NCBI RefSeq assembly: GCF_000006405.1
Contig: NW_003215582.1
Coordinates: 85,475 to 149,474, forward strand
Origin: Perkinsus marinus ATCC 50983
Lineage: Eukaryota > Perkinsozoa > Perkinsida > Perkinsidae
Direction of reading: 5' to 3'
Length of the DNA: 64,000 nt
Shown here: piece after piece, positions 45,001-58,218 of the stretch
Layout of the letters: every line of letters starts with the position of its first letter
Position numbering within the stretch: the first letter of the stretch is position 1
Translations under genes and position numbers: made by a program
Notes under the pieces: model-generated
Told to the model about the DNA's origin: nothing
The model's input: only the letters and a program-made list of their open reading frames with translations
The model's database searches: none

Positions 45001-48000
45001 CCTTGATGTGATTGACGTCGTCTAGCTCTTTCAGGCAGTGATCGATGGCTTTCTCGTCGATCGGATGCTTCGGAGCCGGGAGTATAGTGTGAGAATCCGC
45101 CTTCAAGCCGCAGAAGGTGATAGTCGGTCCGTCGCCACACTTATCCTCACGAACAATAAAACCGTAGTGTTTAAAGAGGTCGATGACGCGCCTTTGCAGG
45201 GTAAGGCATAATTCCTTAGAGTGGGATCCGATGATCACATCGTCTTGGACATGACAAATGTGGCACCCCGGAGGAATCGTCAGCTTATTAAGGACCCAAC
45301 GTACGGCTCTCGCAAATATCAAACTGCTCCATCGCCAGCCTTGGATAAGGCAACGCCCGGCATAGATGCGGGGATGGCTTTCGCCGGGGACGGAGATTCT
45401 TATACCAAAAAGCTTATCACCGAGAACCGAGTCGATAGCTATGCTATTGAAAGCATCCGAGAAGTCGATCTTAGCAAACCACCCACGGCTTGACGGGGGG
45501 AAATCACGGAGTAGCGTAGCAGCTGTGTCTTGGAATTGGTAAGGCCGTTGAGGAGCAGCGGTATTTTTGGAGTGGACGGTGCGAGGTGCAACCCACACTC
45601 CATTACGAAGTTGCAGCTCGTTAACGCTCCTGAGGTCGATGGTCAGACGATACCGGTTAACATCAGATTGTGGTATAGGATATTGGCGAACACGAATGCC
45701 TTCTTGTTTATCCACCAGAACGGGCTCGTTGATGCACATGACCTTGTGTTCCTCTTCAGGAGATATTCTTGCGAGTTTCCCATCCGCTACCATCCGATCG
45801 CAGACATCGGCGAGTATATACCGGTCAGTGGTACTGCGATTACGGGAACTCTCGCTGCGGGGCATAACGGACGCATTCTCGAGCATAGGAATATTGGCCT
45901 TCAATCTGGTGGTACCATCACCGTTGGGGACCTCGTCGAATAGGGATCGGTTACGTGGAGTCGTACTCTCGAGCAACGGTAGAGCCGGTCTCCCGAAGAG
46001 TAACCGCGGGGTACACGGCCGTGCCACCAGAAAAGGAAGCTCAATGATCTGAGAGCTCGTGTCAACATCAGAGGAGCCGCTCTCGGGACAGAGACGGAAT
46101 CTCAGCAGAACTGCGGTATCGTGATGCTGGGCCTCGTTGTTTCCGAAGACGGTACGATAGGTATTTTTGGTTGGACGTTCGACGTACGGTACACCACGTT
46201 GTCGTAGATCGTCAAGGAGAGTAGAGTCGATGTAACACGCGCCAGCTCCGTTATCGATTTGGGCACGACAGAGCACACCTCGGTGATTATCATCTGTAGA
46301 AGGTAAAATCCGACAGTAACGGTGCAGCGGGGGAAAAATAGGAACGTCCAATGGCTCTCCAACGGTACCACATTCGGAGTTGAAGTTGTCAGCGGTATTC
46401 AGGTAGGCAAAAGGTGCATCAACTTGCGTCGCCATTAGAGCTGATTCCGTACAAGCTGGTTTCTCAACCGCTGACTCTGCATTGGTAGTCGCCGTTGCAG
46501 AAAGAGCCGGACCAGTGGCTAAAGACTCGATACATACGCCAGCCATATGACCAGGTTTGCGACACCTTGGGCACGGAGTGAGAAGGGTACGCATACATTC
46601 TGCAATCGAATGGCTGAAGTCGCCACACTTGCTGCATCTTTTGTTGATTTGGTAGACATTTTGAGAACGACATACACCTGCACGATGACCCGGTTTATTG
46701 CACCGATAGCAGGAACCCTTTCGTATGCTACTCGCTACAGTGGCCATCTTGTTGTTATCGGTGTGGACAGCCTGAGCAATCCCAGGTAGAGATTCAGCAG
46801 TAGACGACACCATCGCTTGTTCTGTCGTATTCAGAGTGTTTCCCAATACAGAGTGGGAATACTTCTTCCTCTGAATATCCCAGTCGGTGAGAAGTTCAGC
46901 CAGCTCGTTGATATTGCTGATGTTTGGCCATACCGAACAAGCTTGTTCTCGGTAATGAGGTGACAGTCCTTTGATAAACAACTGTTTCTCCTGGTAAGGA
47001 GTGTGTTGAATACCGATGTCAAGTCCCTCGTCGAGGAGTGCACGGAGTCGGTCAACAAAGCTAGTGGGAGTTTCCAATTTCTCCATCTTCAAAGCATCGA
47101 TACGGGCAACAAACTTGCCGTTGTTGTTGGTCATCTTGTATCGGGCTCGTAGGAAACGATCGGCTTCCTGGAGTTTCTGTAACGAGTCACCCGTCGAGAG
47201 TCCGATGCGGCGGATATGCTTGCCAAGCTGCTTGTAGACAGACGAGTCGAGACACTGAGTTAGGTACAGATAGGTGTCGGCAGCGTTGAGGTGGAAATCG
47301 GCAGCAGTTGAGGAGATATCCGAAAGTAGGCAAACTATGGGACGAGCATCTTGTTGACCACGATACTTTCCTCCATCGGGTAAGGGCACCTTCGATAGGG
47401 CGCTCAAACCTCGATACAAAGAACCGACGCCAGTGGCAGAAGGGGACGAAGATCCATTAAGATGATCACCGAGCGAAGAACGGTAGCCGTGGGGGACAAC
47501 ATCATCGGATGAGTGCGAACGGGGATCAGCCGCTACTGCTAGGTTGGGAGCGTTCGGCGGTCCATTTTCGTGGCCAGCAAAAGTGGGAGCCGGGGTACCG
47601 CTTGAGAAATGAGTTCCCAGCAGTGAGTGCTGCTGCATCACAGATGGCGGGGTATGCCATACCTTCTCTGGGGCATTGCCAGTGTCGTCGGGTTGACCGA
47701 ACATCGCGATTGGCGGGGGTACCCTCGTCGTACGGTACCGACGTAGTTGAACTCTAAGTATGAGATCGGGAAGGTCGTTGTCTTCAAGAAACCACAGATC
47801 GGCCTCCTCCAACTCGTGGTCTTGGAGGAAAGCTTGAAGGGCTCCAAAACCAGCACCGAGGGGAGGTTCTTGGGGAACCTGCTCGCTAGGGGCGGCCGCG
47901 GAGGTGTTGGCGATACCGTCATCGTTGCCTTGCCCGGGTTCTCCACCAAAAGCTGAGCTGTTGGCGCTGTTAGAGCCCTGTGACCTAGAGTTCGAGTTAG

Positions 48001-48755
48001 AGGACTTCCCGGGAACACGACGCGCAGGAGGCATAGGGAAGTCGGGACGAAGAAGACGAAAGTTAATCGACTAATGAGCAATGAGCTTCAGCGCGCAGCA
48101 CGCATGTGCATAGCGCTCCTGCGTGAAACTACGTCACGTCACGATGGAGCGTGTCTCACTACTATGGGAATAACATAGGGACAGACTAGAAAAAAATGAG
48201 AATACATCGCTCAAGGGCACCAGTCTCCTAAGTAGGGAATATATCTTTCTTAGGGCCGCTCATGGTAAGGAGATGACTACCGACTCGACATTCGACTTCG
48301 AGAAGAAGAGGAATACTCCTGTAGGAGATGTGGCCGTGGTGTGGTATGAATGTGGTTACTTGTTTAGGTCAAATACGACCGTGACTTGTGGGTGAAGACG
48401 GTCCGAGCCATGAAGATAGTCGATCGCATTAGAACGGTAGCTTCCGCAGGTTGATTCTCGAGTTGAGGCCGGTATCAGGTACGCAAGGAGAGGTTCCAGA
48501 GGAACAGGCTGGCCGCACAGAGGAAGGTCCGCATCCACCTCGCTGAGAAGGAGATCGCCAAGCAGGGTAGTAGTGTTGGTGGGGGCAGGGCTTATGAAGG
48601 CACGCCTGTGCTCAGGCGAGCTGCTCAAGAAGCCGATCACCAAGCTGGACCAGATGAAGCGTCGGGAGGAGCTCAAGCGCAAGGAGGGAGCTTTGCCCAG
48701 CCAAACCGAGAAGGTCCACAGGATGGATGCCGATGGTGGTTCCGATTCGGACTAG
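42034..48755 (+). CDS. RLP24: RLP24, ribosome biogenesis protein (L24e family), with a retrotransposon in one intron
   Basis: Six exons: 42034-42114, 42174-42259, 48254-48320, 48368-48436, 48480-48566 and 48616-48755. The start [18 protein letters not shown] and the next exon ([20 protein letters not shown]) give the Cys4 zinc finger and basic region of the L24e fold. [20 protein letters not shown] and [14 protein letters not shown] are diagnostic of RLP24 rather than ribosomal eL24. The C-terminus is a basic helix ending in acidic DADGGSDSD. The protein holds a place on pre-60S particles and is swapped for eL24 in the cytoplasm. Intron 2 (42260-48253) would be only about 45-50 nt without the inserted element; its donor GTGAGG and acceptor TTCTTAG are intact, so the gene may still be expressed if the long intron is spliced. 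Confidence 0.88.
42267..42526 (-). repeat. 3' LTR
   Basis: Second 260-bp terminal repeat. It starts directly after a purine-rich tract about 60 bases beyond the polyprotein stop (42590). I saw no difference from the 5' copy. Confidence 0.9.
42590..48034 (-). CDS. Retrotransposon gag-pol polyprotein
   Basis: One frame of 1814 residues on the minus strand. Parts in order: gag with CCHC zinc knuckles ([14 protein letters not shown] and two related ones, about 46710-46530); aspartic protease ([11 protein letters not shown], about 46262-46228); reverse transcriptase ([13 protein letters not shown]; catalytic VQDD, about 45250-45232); RNase H ([11 protein letters not shown], about 44757-44725); integrase with an HHCC-like zinc region (about 43910-43787) and its catalytic core; and a C-terminal GPF-type module ([11 protein letters not shown], about 42960-42930). 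Domain order with integrase last supports Ty3/gypsy. The fusion of gag and pol in one frame means no frameshift step is needed. Confidence 0.88.
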   Translation of the reverse strand: MPPARRVPGKSSNSNSRSQGSNSANSSAFGGEPGQGNDDGIANTSAAAPSEQVPQEPPLGAGFGALQAFLQDHELEEADLWFLEDNDLPDLILRVQLRRYRTTRVPPPIAMFGQPDDTGNAPEKVWHTPPSVMQQHSLLGTHFSSGTPAPTFAGHENGPPNAPNLAVAADPRSHSSDDVVPHGYRSSLGDHLNGSSSPSATGVGSLYRGLSALSKVPLPDGGKYRGQQDARPIVCLLSDISSTAADFHLNAADTYLYLTQCLDSSVYKQLGKHIRRIGLSTGDSLQKLQEADRFLRARYKMTNNNGKFVARIDALKMEKLETPTSFVDRLRALLDEGLDIGIQHTPYQEKQLFIKGLSPHYREQACSVWPNISNINELAELLTDWDIQRKKYSHSVLGNTLNTTEQAMVSSTAESLPGIAQAVHTDNNKMATVASSIRKGSCYRCNKPGHRAGVCRSQNVYQINKRCSKCGDFSHSIAECMRTLLTPCPRCRKPGHMAGVCIESLATGPALSATATTNAESAVEKPACTESALMATQVDAPFAYLNTADNFNSECGTVGEPLDVPIFPPLHRYCRILPSTDDNHRGVLCRAQIDNGAGACYIDSTLLDDLRQRGVPYVERPTKNTYRTVFGNNEAQHHDTAVLLRFRLCPESGSSDVDTSSQIIELPFLVARPCTPRLLFGRPALPLLESTTPRNRSLFDEVPNGDGTTRLKANIPMLENASVMPRSESSRNRSTTDRYILADVCDRMVADGKLARISPEEEHKVMCINEPVLVDKQEGIRVRQYPIPQSDVNRYRLTIDLRSVNELQLRNGVWVAPRTVHSKNTAAPQRPYQFQDTAATLLRDFPPSSRGWFAKIDFSDAFNSIAIDSVLGDKLFGIRISVPGESHPRIYAGRCLIQGWRWSSLIFARAVRWVLNKLTIPPGCHICHVQDDVIIGSHSKELCLTLQRRVIDLFKHYGFIVREDKCGDGPTITFCGLKADSHTILPAPKHPIDEKAIDHCLKELDDVNHIKDLLSLLRRWAGIFQYCKQWLPPDGQQALSQLYSIISKASQTDASLDPLSSDARTPLRSLGHLYVRGLPSLYLFRPWAIATLLVTDANVDNWAGVAIHVIQVPIDFLQRANLSEFGSSFDDLTKLCRQENIVLERDGYKILCLPAVFDGGSFHSNSFPGSSLAMTRSSTFRERAAQILFANRNSGILAGLVYGVTDNVNTTREWQSAITDFCGAWHSVYSNYISNVEKILWLPRTSSTVALIDHLARECGSQVSKDSVTETKHVDLRIATPEDVGDDDSTSSDTDSEDHPQAWSNDVKAYLDLSTLRTVSSTDPEALNLCKKPGYFWSNGTPGLLLRRIRHDLGGRVVLQVFIPKEFREALVKEVHLESSHGKSPNVASRLSSFCWFPAMKRFAAQVIRRCDSCQLVDPDGQQLPPPGSRKVDAKSWFEVGIDLIGPVRASSGSDSSSITASLLTATCAYTSFTAVFPLAGSFKAQNICDGLSVIFNRFGYPVRLRCDRAQAHLSKYMTEYCRLHGLQIKYSASRAPWTLGWVETRHRVINSTLARMLEGSGRSWDDPVVIAMLENCINSYGLDYEGAENVSPYELMFGFTPCSALQARLRIEQLDSDFDDIETDDPTELTSMARNRALRLDRLQQRFISIWQDRRERAFETALNKSSKHRSDRPISIGDRVLALGRREHKWSRRFRGPFKVTRIIGKRIAVLVHESTNVVEEHHIKNLKLFREDDDIPDEGVLDVDDDSRMDGLVSDDPEDLIHDKTVPDDDSRVAQDGSNNFPPQPRPQRAAKERALQALRAHDWNGDDDDT
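47954..48213 (-). repeat. 5' LTR
   Basis: A 260-bp terminal repeat, apparently identical to 42267-42526, with TGAGC/GCTCA inverted ends. The polyprotein's first Met (48034) lies inside it, about 80 bases before its inner end, so the LTR includes the first codons of gag. Confidence 0.9.
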
Positions 48756-50271
48756 ATAGTGAAGGGACCTGCCACAAACCGTGTGGATACGTCATAACTT
48801 ACTATACAACAACCTTAACGTCATATTACAACTGTAGGGTTTCTATTGGTTTCTAAGAGGCTCTTGAGTTGGGCTACTGGACGAGGCTTGGAGTATTATT
48901 GTTGTTGTTGATGCCGACGAAAAAGACATGCAAGGAGTTGCCGAGTCGGTCTCGATCATATGGGGGTTAATAAGACTGCTCGGAAGCCTGGTCTGGCAAT
49001 GGTTATTTTTTGGGATGAATTGATCGAGATATGTACGTGGGGGAAAGTGAGAGGGTCATAGGGAGTCGTTATCCTCGTGATGTGTGGGAGAGTAAATCCC
49101 AGACGTGTCGAAAAAAGTCATTATTGAGGCACTTCAGGGCTCTTGACAAGAGTGGCTCTTTTGAGGACAGGTAATACTATTTGCACTATGCTATGAGGTT
49201 GTCGATATTTCCATTCAAGATGATGATGGGCCCCTAGGATTGCATTTTAATGACTATTTCGTATATGCATAGCTCGCGGACTCTGCCGGTGTGGAATTCA
49301 GCGGTTGAAATGCGGTAAGTTAAGTTGAACTGTTAAGCGGTAATGAAAAGTTGAATGCGGAGACTAGATGCATGATCGCAGGCCAGTTTGTGGCCTAGGT
49401 TCGTTTCTGGGGGGGGGGGCGCTGAAACGCTGGCAAGGCTGTTCGAGGCGACTTAGAAGTCCTGCCTCCTCCTCTTCCTCCTCCTTTGATCGACATTATG
49501 TCGACGACATATGAGAATCCAATCTAGTTGTAGGTGCTTTCTCAACAGTCGCATACTGTGCTCTAGGTGGTTGTAAGGCTTATACCGGATGAGTATTCCC
49601 GAATGCATTTTGAGTGATAGTAGCAGACTAGACGAGTGCTACCTGATACAACAGAATAAGTATGCGAACGATACTACACACAGACAAACGACCTTATATA
49701 ATGACGTGATGAAGAGGCTGTCTTTAGCGCAGCTTGTCACATAATCCCACTGTAACACAAGAGACAGTCATAGACGGAAGCTGAAGTCAAATCTTCCTTA
49801 TACACCAACAGCGATTAGTAAGAGGCACTGAGAACGTGACTTTCTACACAGTTCGTGAGCGTTCTAATGATGCAGCCCAATCGACTATAATATTATAACT
49901 GTACTTTTCGAACCGATGTGTGTAGCGTTGTCATAGTACTCGCTAGCTACATCACGGGTATTCCCTCGAATACTCGTTCACCTCCTCATCCCCTAGGATA
50001 AAATTGATGTCGAATCATGTTCTCACGATTCCGTTGTTGTCGAAGAACGATGCCTTCGTTGAACGTGGATTAGGACTCTGTTTCCACGAAATGTATGTGC
50101 TGCGCCAAAATATGAAAGTCTAGGCTAGCCGGATTCTCCTTGCCAGACTGCTTGGCTAAGTGACGCTGTAGGAGCTGTAGGAATCGGTGTAAGTTCGACG
50201 TTATTTGACCCGGGTACGATTCGAGGTGGTGATGTTTTTCACGTAATTTATTTCTTGTGCTTCGCTCCGCC
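48756..50271. other. Intergenic region upstream of hexokinase
   Basis: About 1.5 kb without a supported gene. It includes a run of ten G (about 49410-49419) and a 13-base match to the introner-like core (ATTGGTTTCTA, about 48845). The last 20 bases before the hexokinase ATG read TTCTTGTGCTTCGCTCCGCC, sharing the TTCGCTCCGC core seen at two other gene starts. The region should hold the RLP24 3' end and the hexokinase promoter. Confidence 0.45.
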
Positions 50272-51687
50272 ATGGACAAGCGTTTTAGCTGTGAAGTTTC
50301 CAATACAAAACTGGGTCGCAGTTTTTACGAACCCCTCGAAACAATGGTTTCTACCACGCTTCCTAGCGACATCTCCGATCGTCTGGCGGAAGCGGTCGCC
50401 AAGTTCGAAACTCCCAAGGAGGTGATGATTAAGGTGAAGGACGACTTCCTGGAGGAGATGAAGCTCGGTTGGGAGGCCGGTCAGGGTGCTGGTGCCCCTT
50501 CTGAGGCATCTAGCGTTAAGATGCTTACCTCTCACATTAATGTGCTCCCTCGTGGTCATGAGGCTGGCATCTACTACGCCCTTGATCTTGGTGGAACCAA
50601 TTTGAGAGTTCTACGTGTTGTGCTTAGCACCGAGAAGCAACCTGAGATTGCCGAGAACAGGAAGCCCATACCTCATGATGTTATGGGTGGCACTGCTGAG
50701 GATCTCTTTGGTTTTATCGCCGCCACTGCTAAGGAGCTCACTGACAAATTCCATGATGACGATCTTATGCCTGCTGGTTTCACATTCTCTTTCCCCATGA
50801 GCCAGTCTGCTATCAACCATGGCAAGTTGATCGAGTGGACTAAGGGTTTCTCCGCTACTGGTGTTGTTGGAGAGGACCCTGCTACGTTGCTCAACAAGGC
50901 TTTCGAGGAGCAGGGTGTCCCGATCTACGTCGCTGCTCTGTGTAATGATACTGTGGGAACTCTCATGACTTGCTCTTACGAGTTCGAGGGTTGTGGTACT
51001 TGCCGTGTTGGTATGATCATTGGTACCGGTACCAATGCTGCTTACTCTGACCCTACTCTCGGTAACTTGGTCGTCAACACTGAGTGGGGTGGATACAACT
51101 TCAAGGAGGTTCCCTCTGTTCTTAACTGCTACGATGAGGCTGTAGACAAGGCTTCCCCCAACAGGGGTAAGCAGTACTTTGAGAAGACTATCTCCGGTAT
51201 GTACTTGGGCGAGTTGACTCGTTTGGTCACCCGTGATGTCCTCAAGGGCTACTCAGCTCACTTACCTGACTTCCTCAACGAGTTTGGCCTTGATACGAAG
51301 TATGTGTGCGCCGCATTGGAAGGGGAGAACCTCGGTTGCGATGATGAGGTTGTTATGACGGTCTTCCGTGGTATTGGTGAAGCTGTTCTTGAGCGCAGCG
51401 CTCGTCTCTGTGCCTCTGCTCTTTCGGCTGTTGCTCAGAAGTGCGATATCATGGACAATGAGAAGCGTCACATGCGTGAGGTTTGCATTGTTCATGGAAT
51501 GCCTAGGTCTTTGACTATTGGTGTTGATGGTTCCCTATATCAGAAGGGTTATCGCTATCCTCAGCGTTTGGACGATGCTTTTGCTATGATCATCGGCAAG
51601 TCGGCCGCTTCGTTAGTGCATACAGTCCACAGCAGTGATGGCTCTGGTGTCGGTGCTGCTCTTGTAGCCGCTGCCGTCTCTCGTTAA
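50272..51687 (+). CDS. Hexokinase, intronless
   Basis: The ATG at 50272 (MDKRFSCEVSN) gives 471 residues with no intron, in contrast to nearly every neighbour. Hallmarks: phosphate-1 loop ALDLGGTNLRVLRVVL; sugar-binding FTFSFPMSQSAI and LIEWTKGFSATG; the catalytic Asp in ALCNDTVGTLM; phosphate-2 MIIGTGTNAAY; EWGGYN; and the adenosine-site GSLYQKGYRY with the C-terminal GSGVGAALVAA. The length matches single-domain 50-kDa eukaryotic hexokinases. It phosphorylates glucose with ATP in the cytosol as the first step of glycolysis. Codons are strongly biased (GGT, GCT, GTT and CGT-type endings, AAG over AAA), unlike adjacent genes, which suggests high expression. The upstream GTG at 50257 is in frame, but the ATG is the natural start. 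Confidence 0.95.
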   Translation: MDKRFSCEVSNTKLGRSFYEPLETMVSTTLPSDISDRLAEAVAKFETPKEVMIKVKDDFLEEMKLGWEAGQGAGAPSEASSVKMLTSHINVLPRGHEAGIYYALDLGGTNLRVLRVVLSTEKQPEIAENRKPIPHDVMGGTAEDLFGFIAATAKELTDKFHDDDLMPAGFTFSFPMSQSAINHGKLIEWTKGFSATGVVGEDPATLLNKAFEEQGVPIYVAALCNDTVGTLMTCSYEFEGCGTCRVGMIIGTGTNAAYSDPTLGNLVVNTEWGGYNFKEVPSVLNCYDEAVDKASPNRGKQYFEKTISGMYLGELTRLVTRDVLKGYSAHLPDFLNEFGLDTKYVCAALEGENLGCDDEVVMTVFRGIGEAVLERSARLCASALSAVAQKCDIMDNEKRHMREVCIVHGMPRSLTIGVDGSLYQKGYRYPQRLDDAFAMIIGKSAASLVHTVHSSDGSGVGAALVAAAVSR

Positions 51688-52489
51688 GTTGTTCTTACGA
51701 GTAGTCGGTTATTGTACCGTTAAGGAGTGGTTATCAGTATTGATCAGTTGCAACTATGACGATGGTTTACATTACCCTGATCAGTGTTATTGACGACCAC
51801 TCTTGAACGGGTGTATGCTATACTGTACTCGTATAATTTATCTATATACGGTAGCACTATGATCATCGTCGTCATCGGATGTTTGCCCTATCTTTAAAGG
51901 CGATGGTTGAGTTACCTGCCTCCTGCACTCAGTCCGTCCCTTTGAGAGTTACCGTTGCTGCCTCTAGTATTGTTGAGCGCTTACATAGCATTGATCATTC
52001 TTCTAGTGGCTGGGCATCTGTTTGTTTATAGTAGAGAGTTATGTAAAACTAGCACTACTGCTTCTGCGATCCTACATGAAGCATCATCGTTAGCTATCAT
52101 CTAACGTGTATGGTGTCACTAGAGACCGTACATGCATCATTATCTCACAATTTGGTCGTCATGTTGTGTTGGAAGCTTCTGTTAATACTCAGTTGTGTTG
52201 TTGCCGATTTCATCCCATTCTACTGGGTTGACTCTGTTATATTCTGTGGCGAGAAATTCTCAAACTGAGCATCAGTGGCGTATTATTCGTATTATTTACT
52301 TGGTGGTGAAAAAGCTAGTTTACTCCAGATCGTCTTTGTGGGTTGTAAGGCTTTGGCAAATAAGAGGTCTTTCGTACCTCTTTCCGTGCCAGTTGCTGTT
52401 CAAGCCCGTTCTAAGCGTTGCATAGTCGTAAAGATCAGTTTGGTGATAACTACTGTTGAAAACGGCTCGTTCAGTCGGTTCGCCACGAC
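51688..52489. other. 3' flank of hexokinase
   Basis: T-rich and without a supported coding frame. Plus-strand short frames such as 52195-52425 have no family features. It probably includes the hexokinase 3' untranslated region. Confidence 0.4.
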
Positions 52490-52945
52490 TTATAGACTCG
52501 ATGTTTTCAAAATGCAGGTTTCGAAATAGTTCCTCCCGTTTCTAAACTGCGATTGTAACTTCGGACCAAGGTGCATTCCAAATTGAATTTGGATGGATTT
52601 CAAAGGTTGACATGGGGGGTTGATATCGAAGTTCCATAATTTAAACTTGTGGTGAAAAAGGTATAGATGTTTGTCAGAGCTCATTCGACCGACGCTGGCT
52701 GATGCTCTCACTGAGTTTGTCTCGATGTTAGCCTCGTTCGCACGGCTCTGGAGGATGCTGGCTTCCATTTAAACGATCAGGTGGTCCATCTCGTTAGTCG
52801 TACAGTCGACGATGCTGTGGTCGAATAAAGTATCAATCTGTGCACCACTGTCGCCTGGAAATGCAGCATCGGCCGTTGAATCAAGCAGCACGTGCGAGAA
52901 GTCCGTGTCGACCAGTACTTGCCTCCTTACATTATGAGTTGACAT
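52490..52945 (-). CDS. Hypothetical small protein, weak
   Basis: A Met at 52945 (MSTHNVRRQVLVDTDFSHVL) opens an acidic, polar exon that can be joined through a 27-nt GT-AG intron (52748-52774) to a second exon (SRANEANIETNS...), with a stop at 52490. The first exon looks coding; the second half drifts in composition, so the end may be earlier. No family is recognised. It would share a divergent promoter region with MCM6. Confidence 0.3.
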
Positions 52946-53276
52946 CTCTCTATACCTCAAGGGCTACCACTCTCCAGCGCGCCTCTCTTTGGCATCAGCA
53001 ACATAGTTGGAGATGTTATGGTATCCCTCAGTTAAACGGCACGAAGTATCGATTGCTTGAGCGCAGGAGCAGCTCCTGTCGATCAGTAATTGCCATCTTA
53101 TTGTCTTTCCTGCAGCATGTATCTCGATTCACCTGTTACCTTAACTGAACGGCCTCATCAATGCTTCATGCCTGTTACTGAGCTATCTCCTCCCTATTGC
53201 CTCGTGTTCATCATGTTGTTAATACTGTTTACTGGGAGTCTCTATCCAGCACTTACACTTTGTCGCATTGAACAAC
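52946..53276. other. Upstream region of MCM6
   Basis: About 330 bases between a doubtful minus-strand gene and the MCM6 ATG. No motif stands out beyond pyrimidine-rich stretches that could act as a leader splice acceptor (TCTATCCAG, near 53250). Confidence 0.35.
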
Positions 53277-57267
<3,991 letters not shown>

Positions 57268-58218
57268 GCTGCGATAGAATCGCCGCCGCATGGTTTCAAT
57301 TTGCACGGAATACCATAGTCGTATTGTGTTGTATTAGTAAGAATTAAGTGGAGACGATATTATGCGGAATGGCACACATTCGTATGAATACAAAAACCAC
57401 CAAAATAACGCGTGCTAAATACAGCAAATACTCAGAACGGGAATCAGAGATTACATGTGGGAGAACTCTCCATGATTAATTTTTCGAGAGCAACGATGGG
57501 ATTTTGCATGTAGGGAAGGTTTGCGCCCAATTCATTTTGTACCTCGTTCATCGATATCATTTCATATGCACTGTAACGGAACGATCGAAACATTGTAACA
57601 TCGAAAAACACGGCCCATCATTTCGAGCGTAGGCGCATTATAATCATCTTTCCAGGGGGACTTCCCCTGGGAAAGAGTTATATTTTTCTATCCTCTGCGC
57701 AGGAGAATGTCCGACAATGAAGCATAACCGACAAAGTCCAACTGGTATATGGCTACTCAGTCCAACTGTGAGTTCAAAGTCCAACGCCGACAACACGGCT
57801 TAGTTAGACTCGCATCGATGTGCATTAGCTGCCGAGCGATCGGTTTTAGCCTTTTAAATTGTCTACTTTCATCATGCCGATGAGTTTTGCCCATAGGGCG
57901 AGATAACCGGCGGACGGGATGGCTTAGGCTGAGTATTCGGTTAGCTCGGCCGAGCTCTATCCGAATAAAAGATCTGTTCCGTTAGCGTCATCTCGCCGCG
58001 TCTCGGCATCGAATCCGATTCGATGTCGATTCGACGAATCGATGATATCGACCGAAAGAACTCAACTCGGTAAGCATCTATGAGCTCGTGAGACATGATC
58101 GAACTACATGTGCACGGTGCGAAATTGCCAAGCACGAAAGCCTTAGTCTAGTGGTCGACCTGTAGTATTAAGATATCGTATGCGATCCTGATCGTCCAAT
58201 ATGGCATCACCGTTAACC
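57268..58218. other. Gap between convergent genes with a strong hairpin
   Basis: About 950 bases with no coding signal, between MCM6 (+) and a minus-strand gene. It contains an inverted repeat at 57648-57675 (CTTTCCAGGGGGA paired with TTCCCCTGGGAAAG, with one bulge). GGCCGAGCTC- and GATTCGA-type short palindromes lie near 57940-58040. Confidence 0.45.
57648..57675. repeat. GC-rich inverted repeat between convergent 3' ends
   Basis: The arms pair over 12-13 bases with almost no loop. The position between two converging genes would suit a transcript-end or insulating structure, but it could equally be a remnant of a small inverted-repeat element. Confidence 0.55.

Larger units (their letters stand above)
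42267..48213 (-). mobile_element. Ty3-like LTR retrotransposon, looks whole and young
   Basis: About 5.95 kb on the minus strand. Two 260-bp direct repeats (48213-47954 and 42526-42267) appear identical and have TGAGC...GCTCA ends. The 4-bp AGGG lies on both sides (42263-42266 and 48214-48217) as a target duplication. One continuous 1814-codon frame holds gag with three zin knuckle motifs, protease, reverse transcriptase, RNase H and integrase with a GPF-type C-terminal module, which suggests the Ty3/gypsy group. A purine-rich tract (42540-42527) abuts the 3' LTR, and a tRNA-complementary site is plausible at 47948-47932. Identical LTRs imply recent insertion. It sits antisense in intron 2 of RLP24. 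Confidence 0.85.

Noticed and set aside
45221-46052. Plus-strand frames of 90-161 codons inside the retrotransposon
   Set aside because: They are opposite the continuous polyprotein frame and carry no domain.
50257-50271. Extended hexokinase start at an upstream in-frame GTG
   Set aside because: A GTG start is unlikely in a eukaryotic nuclear gene, and the ATG at 50272 gives the normal family N-terminus.
57268-58200. CRISPR-like or tandem array
   Set aside because: Only scattered short palindromes occur; no regularly spaced direct repeats are present anywhere in the window.
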